Of a stretch of 11,381 nucleotides of DNA, positions 5,632 to 11,381 are shown one piece after another. The notes under the pieces were generated by a model. It did no database searches, was not told the origin of the DNA, and was given only the letters and a program-made list of their open reading frames with translations. Position 1 is the stretch's first letter, and the number at the start of each line of letters is the position of its first letter. Source of the stretch: an uncultured Eubacteriales bacterium (GTDB lineage: Bacteria; Bacillota; Clostridia; Oscillospirales; CAG-272); NCBI GenBank assembly GCA_934477985.1, contig CAKSOR010000045.1:1-11381 (forward strand), given 5' to 3'. A program made the translations under genes and the position numbers.

Positions 5632-7092
5632 ATGAGAAAAACAGCGCTATGCCTGGCATCGCTGCTCGCGGTGTCGCAGATAGTCTCCTGCGGCGGTGAG
5701 GCGATACCCGACGAGACCAAAACGCCTGACACCACGACCGGGCCGGAGGTCACATCGGCTTCCGACGACCCCGGACTGCCGGACAAGACTTTCGGCGGCG
5801 CGGAGGTCAATTTCCTGACGATAAGCGAGCGCCACAACGCGAACAATTACTCGATCGAGGTCTTTGCAGAGGAGATGAACGGCGAGCCGATCAACGACGC
5901 GGTTTACAAGCGGAACACCTTCGTCGAGGACAAGTACGACGTGAAGATCACCGAGACGAAGTCGGACGACCCTAAGACCGACGCGAATCTCTCGATAATG
6001 GCGGGTGACGACACCTATCAGGTGCTTCTGGTCGGCATGGACGAGTGCATGGGAGTCGCGCAGGACGGCGGGCTTGTCGACCTAAATGAAGTACCCTACA
6101 TTGACCTTTCGAGAAGCTGGTGGGATCAGAGAGTCAACGACGCGATGACCTTCGGCGGGATAACCTATCTCGCGGCGGGCGATATAAACATAATGGACGA
6201 CAACGCGACCTGGGTCACCTTCTTCAACAAGAAGATCGCCGACGACTACAATCTCCCCGACCTCTACGAGGTCGTCGACTCGGGCAAGTGGACGATGGAC
6301 GAGCTTCTGAAGAACGCCAGACTGACGAACACCGACCTCGACGGCGACAGCGAGATCACCTACAAAGACCGCTTCGGCATCGGAACTGACGACTGGAACT
6401 TCTCGAATCTCCTGCTCGGCGCGGGCTGCAAATACTGGCAGGACAACGGCTCGACGCTTGAGTGCGTGTTCTACAACGACAAGACGCTTTCGGTCTGCGA
6501 CAAGATTTTCGATATATTCTACGATAAGCCGACGACGGTCAACTCCGACCTCTACTGGGGTATTGTCGAGGGCACGCCGAACTCCACTGTGCTCAGAAAG
6601 TCGTTCGGCGAGGACCGGATGACCTTCTATATCGCGAGCATGCTGACTTACTCGCTGATGCGCGGGATGGAGAGCGATTTCGGACTGATTCCTCTTCCGA
6701 AATACGACGAGTCGCAGGAGAATTACATCTCGTCGATTCTGCCGCGCAACGCCTCGTCGCTCTCGATCCCGAAGACGAATCAGAACCTCGAGATGACCGG
6801 CATTGTGGTCGAGGCGATGGCGGCGAAGTCGTCGACGACGCTGACACCGGCTTATTATGACTACACGATCTACGGCAAGGGAATGCGCGACGAGGATTCG
6901 GCGCGGATGTTCGACTTAGTGAAGCAGAACCGCGCGGTCGATATAGGCGCGGTCTTCGACTTCGGCGGGCTTATCGCGGGGCTGCACCAATTGCTCCATA
7001 ACGACAGCCGCGACGTGGCGTCGTGCTACGCGTCGCTGATAGACGGCGCGAAGGAAGCGGCGAAGAAGACGATTGAGGAGATATACAACTGA
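5632..7092 (+). CDS. ABC transporter solute-binding lipoprotein (sugar type), stand-alone
   Basis: This is a 486-residue extracellular solute-binding lipoprotein. Residues 1-20 are a lipoprotein signal peptide ending at C20 (IVSC, a relaxed lipobox), followed by an acid- and Thr-rich linker to about residue 50. The mature part has traits of family 1 carbohydrate-binding proteins: an early region NDAVYKRNTFVEDKYDVKI, a central FNKKIADDYNLPDLYEVVDSG followed by KWTMDELLK, and DLDGDSEITYKDRFGIG, which could be a calcium-binding loop. It should capture a sugar or glycan fragment for a membrane permease. GGAGGA lies upstream of the ATG at normal spacing. It is followed by a strong terminator, so it is transcribed apart from the permease operon. 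It might serve the adjacent permeases or another transporter; the substrate is not deducible. Confidence 0.9.
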   Translation: MRKTALCLASLLAVSQIVSCGGEAIPDETKTPDTTTGPEVTSASDDPGLPDKTFGGAEVNFLTISERHNANNYSIEVFAEEMNGEPINDAVYKRNTFVEDKYDVKITETKSDDPKTDANLSIMAGDDTYQVLLVGMDECMGVAQDGGLVDLNEVPYIDLSRSWWDQRVNDAMTFGGITYLAAGDINIMDDNATWVTFFNKKIADDYNLPDLYEVVDSGKWTMDELLKNARLTNTDLDGDSEITYKDRFGIGTDDWNFSNLLLGAGCKYWQDNGSTLECVFYNDKTLSVCDKIFDIFYDKPTTVNSDLYWGIVEGTPNSTVLRKSFGEDRMTFYIASMLTYSLMRGMESDFGLIPLPKYDESQENYISSILPRNASSLSIPKTNQNLEMTGIVVEAMAAKSSTTLTPAYYDYTIYGKGMRDEDSARMFDLVKQNRAVDIGAVFDFGGLIAGLHQLLHNDSRDVASCYASLIDGAKEAAKKTIEEIYN

Positions 7093-7114
7093 TTCCGGCG
7101 CGAAATAAATAATT

Positions 7115-7172
7115 AAAGTGAAGAAGTATATTCAGCTGAACGGCACGGCTGAAAATACTTCTTCACTTTTTT
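7115..7172 (+). terminator. Strong rho-independent terminator after the first lipoprotein gene
   Basis: AAAGTGAAGAAGTAT (7115-7129) plus TTCAGC (7131-7136) pair with GCTGAA (7148-7153) plus ATACTTCTTCACTTT (7155-7169), leaving one A-A mismatch and an 11-base loop. Six T's (7167-7172) follow. The 21-pair stem should separate the lipoprotein transcript from the operon promoter that begins only 10 bases later. Confidence 0.93.
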
Positions 7173-7182
7173 CAAAAAACAC

Positions 7183-7211
7183 TTGACAAACCTGAAGCAA
7201 TAGTGTATAAT
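7183..7211 (+). promoter_or_regulatory. Consensus sigma-A promoter of the sugar-transport operon
   Basis: TTGACA (7183-7188), 17 bases and TATAAT (7206-7211) match the consensus exactly. TAATCAGATGAACG (7213-7226) follows and is identical to the start region of the zinc-ribbon gene's promoter. The leader to the start codon is about 100 bases, AT-rich, with only a weak 5-bp hairpin (TGAAC 7274-7278, GTTCA 7299-7303). Confidence 0.9.
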
Positions 7212-7321
7212 GTAATCAGATGAACGCATCACAATGATTTAGATATATGCAGTCAAATCACAAATATTTAAAATGAACTGTCGGGAATGTATGCAACGGT
7301 TCAGGAACAGGAGAACACGGT

Positions 7322-8686
7322 ATGAGACTCTGCAACAGATGTTTGAAGTCGGCGCTGATACTCTCGGCGCTCTGCGGATCGGTCGCGCTCACCGCCTGCG
7401 GCGACGCTCAGAACGGGCATAACGATTTTACCGGGGAGCCCGAGCTCTCGGTATGGCTGGACGGCTACTCGGGCGATTATATGAACGCGCTGCTCGATCA
7501 GTTTGTCCGCGAGAACCCTGATGTGACGATAAAGTCAAGCGACTTCACAGACGTCAATATCCCGGATTTCCGCACAAAGCTCGCGAACGATCTGATGGCT
7601 GGCGAAGGTCCTGACATAGTGCTCGCCTCGAACACGGCGAACAACACGATACAGAATCTGACGAAGCTCCTCCAGAACGACATTTTCCTCGACACCGCGG
7701 AGCTTTCAGTCGACCTCTCGGGCTGTGATCAGCGCGTCCTGGCAGCCGGGCGCTATGAGGGAAAGCAGTACATGATCCCGCTCAATTACAGCGTCGGGTT
7801 CATGGTGACGAGCGAGGAGCGGCTCTCAAAGTACGGCGTCGACGATTCCGACCTCGGTTCGTTCGCCGACTCGCTTGAGGGTATCTACAAGGATGGCAGG
7901 TATGCCTTTCTCGATGTCTTCACGACCGAGTTTCTGTATCGCCAGAACGGAATCGAGCTGATCGACTACGAAAATAAGTCGCTGAGGACCGACAAGACGG
8001 CGACCGACCTGCTCCGCGGGATTTCGGACGCCTATGAGAAGCTGTTTCCCGGTATTTTCTCCGAAAACAAGTACAACGACTACCGTTTCACGGCGAAGCT
8101 GAAGGACTACGGCGGCTCGGTCGACCAGGCGTATGGCTCGGGCGATCTTGTGTTCTACAGCGCTCCGGCTTTCATGGGGTACTATGAGAATATCAGCTAT
8201 ATGAACCCCGCGTGCGCGCGGATACTCAGCGCCGGAGAGACGCTGGCACTCATCACCTTTCCGACAGTTGACGGATCTGCGCCTTCGCCGAACGTGAACT
8301 ATCTCGTTCTCGTGAACGCGAATACCGAAAACAAAGAAGCCGCGAAGCTCTTCATCGAGAGCGCCGTCGGCATTGAATCGCAGTATCTCTGCGGAATGTC
8401 CTGGGGAATCCCGGTGAACACCGGGCTTGTCGGCAAGCTGCGCGACTTCTATGTCGACGGAAAGGTCGATGAGAAGTACACCTTCAACGACGATTGCGTC
8501 CTGCCAGAGGGCTTTGCGAAGAAGTATTTTGACGCGATAGACAGTCTTGACGACGGAGTCTATATCGACGTGATGACATCGGGGCGGCTATTCTCGGTCG
8601 TCAGGGAATACTGCTCGAACGGCGGGGACATATCCGCCGCGCTTGAGAGCGGGAAGAAGAATGTCTCGCTCTATCTGTCCGAGTGA
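7322..8686 (+). CDS. ABC transporter solute-binding lipoprotein (sugar type), operon-encoded
   Basis: This is a 454-residue family 1-type solute-binding lipoprotein that should present a sugar to the permeases encoded after it. The signal peptide ends in a good lipobox, LTAC, with the lipidated cysteine at residue 26. ELSVWLDGYSGDYMNALLDQF followed by ENPDVTIK and then LANDLMAGEGPDIVLA is the characteristic N-lobe start of CUT1 binding proteins. YEGKQYMIPLNYSVGFMVTS is the typical hinge-region strand, and NKEAAKLFIESAVG the typical C-lobe helix. AGGAG eight bases upstream supports the ATG. It is first in the operon, and its stop lies four bases before the next ATG, so the two are translationally coupled. 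It shares little obvious sequence with the other binding protein nearby, so they probably bind different ligands or serve different conditions. Confidence 0.92.
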   Translation: MRLCNRCLKSALILSALCGSVALTACGDAQNGHNDFTGEPELSVWLDGYSGDYMNALLDQFVRENPDVTIKSSDFTDVNIPDFRTKLANDLMAGEGPDIVLASNTANNTIQNLTKLLQNDIFLDTAELSVDLSGCDQRVLAAGRYEGKQYMIPLNYSVGFMVTSEERLSKYGVDDSDLGSFADSLEGIYKDGRYAFLDVFTTEFLYRQNGIELIDYENKSLRTDKTATDLLRGISDAYEKLFPGIFSENKYNDYRFTAKLKDYGGSVDQAYGSGDLVFYSAPAFMGYYENISYMNPACARILSAGETLALITFPTVDGSAPSPNVNYLVLVNANTENKEAAKLFIESAVGIESQYLCGMSWGIPVNTGLVGKLRDFYVDGKVDEKYTFNDDCVLPEGFAKKYFDAIDSLDDGVYIDVMTSGRLFSVVREYCSNGGDISAALESGKKNVSLYLSE

Positions 8687-8690
8687 ACCG

Positions 8691-9443
8691 ATGAAGAGGA
8701 ACAGACGTCAGGCGCTTGTCGGGGTAGCGCTGATGCTGCCGAGTCTCATCGGCGTGACGTTCATGACGCTCTGCCCGCTCGCGAAGACGATTTTGCGGTC
8801 GTTCTTCAGCGGGCTCGGCTGGGGGAGATTCGCCGGGTTTAAAAACTTCTCCGGGCTTATAAACAATGAGGCTTTCAGGCTCGCGCTGAGAAACACCGGA
8901 CGGTTCTATCTTATCGCTCTGCCGCTGATTGTGATTCTTCCGCTTCTGATGGCGCTGGTGTTCTCGGGTGATGACCGTATCGACCGGGTATTCAAGGGCA
9001 CTATGTATCTTACAATACTGCTTCCGACCGCCTCGCTGATGACCGTCATATCGCTGATGTTCTCGTCCGGCGGACTCCTGAGTGGCGCGGCGGGACTCCT
9101 TTTCGGAGTCGACGCGGATAAACTCTATGACTCGGAGTTCGCGTTCATACTGCTCGTCGCGCTCTTTGTCTACAAATACGGCGGGTTCAACTTCTTGATT
9201 TATAAGATAGCTCTGGCACGGGTACCGCGGGAGTACTACGAAGAGGCGATGATCTCGGGCGCGGGGAGGTTCAGGTGCGCGTGGTATATCACGCTGCCAT
9301 CGATACTGCCGGTCTTTCCGGTGACAATCATGCTCTCGCTGCTGAACTCCTGCAAAATCTACCGCGAGGTGTATCTGATCGGCGGAAATTATCCGGACGA
9401 CAGCATCTATCTTGTGCAGCATTTTATGGAAACGCTGATTTAA
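8691..9443 (+). CDS. MalF-type sugar ABC transporter permease, truncated by an insertion
   Basis: This encodes a CUT1-family inner permease subunit. As it stands it is 250 residues with about five membrane segments (near 11-33, 67-93, 102-124, 148-168, 201-221) and the EAA loop that contacts the ATPase at 184-204 (EEAMISGAGRFRCAWYITLP). The last residues, METLI, are encoded by an inserted 89-bp element that brings in the TAA at 9441. The intact gene would have been 291 residues, ending at 9659 and including a sixth membrane segment. The ATG at 8691, four bases after the upstream stop, gives the usual MKRNRRQALVG permease start; an in-frame TTG at 8643 would overlap the lipoprotein gene. Loss of the last membrane segment probably abolishes function, though a short 3' piece could in principle be made separately. 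Confidence 0.88.
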   Translation: MKRNRRQALVGVALMLPSLIGVTFMTLCPLAKTILRSFFSGLGWGRFAGFKNFSGLINNEAFRLALRNTGRFYLIALPLIVILPLLMALVFSGDDRIDRVFKGTMYLTILLPTASLMTVISLMFSSGGLLSGAAGLLFGVDADKLYDSEFAFILLVALFVYKYGGFNFLIYKIALARVPREYYEEAMISGAGRFRCAWYITLPSILPVFPVTIMLSLLNSCKIYREVYLIGGNYPDDSIYLVQHFMETLI

Positions 9444-9516
9444 GGATGTTTTCACGCGAAAAAGCCCATAAATTCAAGCCTTTTTCGCATGAAAACCCGA
9501 ATTATTCAGCTTATCC
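9428..9516. mobile_element. 89-bp palindromic MITE-like element inside the permease gene
   Basis: The element starts GGAAACGCTGATTTAAGG and ends in CAGCTTATCC. The ends are imperfect inverted repeats (GGAAACGCTGA against GGATAAGCTGA). The centre is a long hairpin: GTTTTCAyGCGAAAAAG is shared by the left arm and the complement of the right arm, with a conserved loop (GCCCATAAATTCAAGCC). TTAT occurs directly before (9424-9427) and after it (9517-9520), as a target duplication. It has no coding capacity, so it would be moved by a transposase elsewhere. Length plus duplication is 93 bp, a multiple of three, but the element carries an in-frame stop. A second copy begins at 11323. Confidence 0.8.
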
Positions 9517-9520
9517 TTAT

Positions 9521-9659
9521 CAGCAACAACTTCATCAACATGAATTACGGTCGGCTCTGTGCTGTGACTACGCTGATTGTCCTGGCGGCGGTCGGTCTCG
9601 CGGCGATAGTATTTGTCTGTCTGAGGTTCGCGGGGAGGGAAAAACGTGAAAAGGAGTAA
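9521..9659 (+). pseudogene. Severed 3' end of the MalF-type permease gene
   Basis: This is the separated C-terminal part of the permease. Joined to 9427 it continues HF as ISNNFINMNYGRL, then a hydrophobic segment (TTLIVLAAVGLAAIVFVCL) and a basic tail, stopping at 9657-9659. It overlaps the next permease start by 14 bases, as expected of an intact operon. An in-frame ATG at 9540 could give 39 residues, but no ribosome binding site precedes it. There is no sign of drift: the frame is fully open, so the insertion is probably recent. Confidence 0.8.
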
Positions 9660-10488
9660 ACCACTCAGGATATTTCTTACAGTCGTCGGAATAGCCGCTG
9701 TCGCCCTGCTTCTGCTGCCGCTCGCCGTGACCGTTGCCGGGTCGGTCATGTCGCGCGTCGATCTCGGTTTCTACTACTTCGGTCGGGCGAAGATAGAGTA
9801 TTTTAAGTTCGTACCCGACAATTTCACGCTCTCGCAGTACTATGACGCGCTCATAGGCAACACCGACTACACTCGTGCGTTTCTGAATTCGGTTGAGTAT
9901 TCGGTAATCTCAACGGCTCTGGCGATGGTGATTGCCATTCCGTCGGCGTACAGTCTCGCGTTCTGTGATTTTCCGCTTAAACGGATAGTCGTCGCGGTTT
10001 ATCTGCTGCTGATGATACTGCCGTACCAGTCGGTCGAGATACCGCATTATCTGCTTCTGCGTGAGACAGGGCTTTTTGGCAGCGACGCCGCGGTCATTGT
10101 CACCAATATCTTCGACACTTTTGAAATCTGTGTCTTAGCGGTGCTGTTCATGTCGATACCGCGTGAGACGATGGAGGCGGCCGAGATAGACGGCGCGGGA
10201 ACGCTGAGAAAGATAATGAGCGTCGCTCTGCCGCAGACCCGTGCGGGAGTACTCACGACAGCGCTTCTGAAGTTTGTGAATGCCTGGAATCTGACCGAAC
10301 AGCCGCTCGTCTTCCTCGAAGCCCCGACGCGTTATCCGCTGTCGGTTCTGCTTCCGACGCTGAACGGGAGGTTCAGGGCGGATTCCTTCGCGTTCAGCGT
10401 TGTGTTCATCCTGCCGCCGATGCTGCTTTATTTCGGGATGGCGGATGAGCTTGAGGAATTCGTCGGCGGATATGAGGTGAAGGGATGA
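9646..10488 (+). CDS. MalG-type sugar ABC transporter permease
   Basis: This 280-residue protein is the second CUT1 permease subunit. About six membrane segments can be seen (near 9-33, 82-105, 112-134, 147-170, 200-214, 247-266), and the EAA loop lies at 178-198 (EAAEIDGAGTLRKIMSVALPQ), with LPYQSVEIPHYLLLRETGLF before it as is typical of MalG proteins. The start is GTG at 9646, preceded by GGGGAGGGA, and it overlaps the original end of the upstream permease gene by 14 bases. Its stop overlaps the next start as ATGA. With the MalF-type partner it should form the membrane channel. Because that partner gene is interrupted, this protein may now be without its partner. No ATPase is encoded nearby, so a shared one is needed, as in many Firmicutes. 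Confidence 0.92.
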   Translation: MKRSKPLRIFLTVVGIAAVALLLLPLAVTVAGSVMSRVDLGFYYFGRAKIEYFKFVPDNFTLSQYYDALIGNTDYTRAFLNSVEYSVISTALAMVIAIPSAYSLAFCDFPLKRIVVAVYLLLMILPYQSVEIPHYLLLRETGLFGSDAAVIVTNIFDTFEICVLAVLFMSIPRETMEAAEIDGAGTLRKIMSVALPQTRAGVLTTALLKFVNAWNLTEQPLVFLEAPTRYPLSVLLPTLNGRFRADSFAFSVVFILPPMLLYFGMADELEEFVGGYEVKG

Positions 10489-11195
10489 AGAATTTTGTAA
10501 AATATATATGTCTCACGGTCGCGGTGATTGTGTTCTCACTCGCGTATATGTCGCGGACGCTCGAGAATCTCGCGCTGAAGAAAGTGACTCTGACCGCGCC
10601 GGTCAAAGGGGTGCTCGACACCGCGCCGGAGGCGGTCGGCGATGTCATCCGCGTCAGAACGCCCGCGGCGCTGGTCATCGAGGACGTGTTCGTGAAGCCG
10701 GGCGACACCGTACGGGAGGGCGACAAGATAATGTCGCTCTACAAGAACGCGGTCGACCGTGAGCTCTCGGCAGCGGACGGCGAGCCGCTTGAGTTTCTTA
10801 CGGAGATAAAGGATAATGATTATATCCTGACGGCGAAAGGAAACGGGAAGATACGCGACGTGAAGATTGACACCGACGGCTCAGCCGCGCCGGACGATAT
10901 TCTCTACAAGTACATACCATATGAGGCGAAGACAGTGAGCGAGGTCTACGAGACGATAGTTCCGCTTTCCGCGCTGACGCCCTCGGGCAGGGACGGGACT
11001 TATGTCGTGTATCTCGCGCTCCCGCTCACCGGGATGGGCGAGGCGGGGCAGTATATCGTGAGCCGCGCGAAGGTGAGGCTGCTCGCCGGCGACGGAAAAA
11101 GCGCGGCGATTGACATGGTCATAAGGGATGGTCGGCAGATTATAATCAGCGGTGACGAGCCAGTGAAGCACGGCGAGAAGGTCAGGGCTGGATAG
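10485..11195 (+). CDS. HlyD/MacA-like membrane-anchored protein in a sugar-transport operon
   Basis: This 236-residue protein resembles periplasmic-adaptor (membrane fusion) proteins. Residues 7-24 form a single membrane anchor. A first half-lipoyl motif is at about 64-86 (IEDVFVKPGDTVREGDKI) and a second at about 113-128 (ILTAKGNGKIRDVKID). They are separated by only about 25 residues, so the long coiled-coil hairpin of HlyD or MacA is absent or minimal. IVPLSALTPSGRDGTYVVYLA (158-178) and SGDEPVKHGEKV (222-233) match the barrel and membrane-proximal parts of MacA/YknX-type adaptors. ATGA overlap with the permease stop, and GAGGTGA upstream, put it firmly in the operon. Its role with a sugar importer is unknown: it may assist the binding lipoprotein or the permease. 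The match is by motif only. Confidence 0.75.
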   Translation: MKNFVKYICLTVAVIVFSLAYMSRTLENLALKKVTLTAPVKGVLDTAPEAVGDVIRVRTPAALVIEDVFVKPGDTVREGDKIMSLYKNAVDRELSAADGEPLEFLTEIKDNDYILTAKGNGKIRDVKIDTDGSAAPDDILYKYIPYEAKTVSEVYETIVPLSALTPSGRDGTYVVYLALPLTGMGEAGQYIVSRAKVRLLAGDGKSAAIDMVIRDGRQIIISGDEPVKHGEKVRAG

Positions 11196-11238
11196 CGCGG
11201 CGCCCGGTCCGGCATGCCAGCGCCCAGAGGGTAAAAAA

Positions 11239-11274
11239 CTCCGCGGATGGTAATCCATCTGCGGAGCGGTTTTT
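11239..11274 (+). terminator. Rho-independent terminator of the transport operon
   Basis: CTCCGCGGATGG (11239-11250), a TAAT loop and CCATCTGCGGAG (11255-11266) form a 12-pair stem with one G-T wobble, followed by CGGTTTTTA. It ends the four-gene operon 44 bases after the last stop. Confidence 0.92.
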
Positions 11275-11277
11275 ATT

Positions 11278-11316
11278 CAGCCTGTATTCCTGAGCCGTGC
11301 GGACTTTCGCAGGCTG
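11278..11316. repeat. Short inverted repeat between terminator and second element copy
   Basis: CAGCCTG (11278-11284) and CAGGCTG (11310-11316) are 7-base complements around a 25-base spacer that itself holds CCG-TG-CGG. No T-run follows. Its meaning is unknown; it may be part of the insertion site of the element that begins at 11323. Confidence 0.4.
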
Positions 11317-11322
11317 GCTTTA

Positions 11323-11381
11323 GGAAACGCTGATTTAAGGTTGTTTTTTGCGCTGAAAAGCCCATAAATCCAAGCCTTTTC
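11323..11381. mobile_element. Second copy of the MITE-like element, cut by the window end
   Basis: It begins with the same 18 bases as 9428-9445 and shares the loop GCCCATAAATyCAAGCC, but the left stem arm differs (GTTTTTTGCGCTGAAAAG). TTTA precedes it. Here it sits harmlessly between genes, just after a terminator. The right half lies outside the window, so the end and any target duplication cannot be seen. Confidence 0.75.

Noticed and set aside
8643..8690. Earlier TTG start for the MalF-type permease
   Set aside because: It would overlap the upstream gene by 44 bases and add a non-family extension; the ATG at 8691 matches the usual permease N-terminus.
8601..9455. Long open frame (284 codons) on the minus strand opposite the permease gene
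   Set aside because: Very rich in Arg, Gln and Glu, with no ribosome binding site, and it lies opposite a clear membrane-protein gene; it is a product of GC-rich codon bias.

Overview
The window looks like a chromosomal stretch from an uncultured Clostridia-type Firmicute, probably a gut anaerobe. This rests on near-consensus sigma-A promoters (TTGACA-17-TATAAT), strong GGAGG-type ribosome binding sites, lipoprotein solute-binding proteins, CUT1 sugar-transport genes without their own ATPase, and a copper-amine-oxidase-type surface protein. Coding DNA is GC-rich (many GCG, GAC and CTC codons) and the gaps between genes are AT-rich. Lineage is an inference; there is no rRNA or other marker gene.

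Layout. Left part (1-2800): a structured repeat copy, then two genes on the minus strand. One is a small membrane protein with a C-terminal zinc ribbon. The other is a 595-residue secreted protein with a copper-amine-oxidase-like N-terminal domain and Asp-box repeats, ending at a bidirectional terminator. Middle (2800-5430): a broken gene for a secreted CBM9-like sugar-binding protein, disabled by a one-base insertion after its ATG and cut off at about 3046, where a hairpin-rich repeat-like region begins. Then an AraC-family regulator with its own promoter and a large inverted repeat, and a convergent cytosolic beta-lactamase-fold serine hydrolase.

Right part (5430-11381): a sugar-uptake locus. 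A stand-alone solute-binding lipoprotein has a weak -35, an extended -10 and two direct repeats 21 bp apart, which is the architecture expected for AraC-type activation. After a strong terminator and a perfect consensus promoter comes a tightly packed operon: a second solute-binding lipoprotein, a MalF-type permease, a MalG-type permease and a HlyD/MacA-like membrane-anchored protein, closed by a strong terminator. An ATPase such as MsmK must come from elsewhere.

The clearest unusual event is that the MalF-type permease gene is interrupted by an 89-bp palindromic mobile element (MITE-like) flanked by a 4-bp TTAT duplication. Removing the element and one TTAT restores an uninterrupted reading frame through the sixth membrane segment and into a 14-bp overlap with the next gene. 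A second copy of the element starts just after the operon terminator and runs off the window. A further observation is that two perfect consensus promoters about 6.5 kb apart share an identical 14-base start region (TAATCAGATGAACG), and two other promoters here share part of it. I found no defence system, CRISPR array, RNA gene or phage gene.
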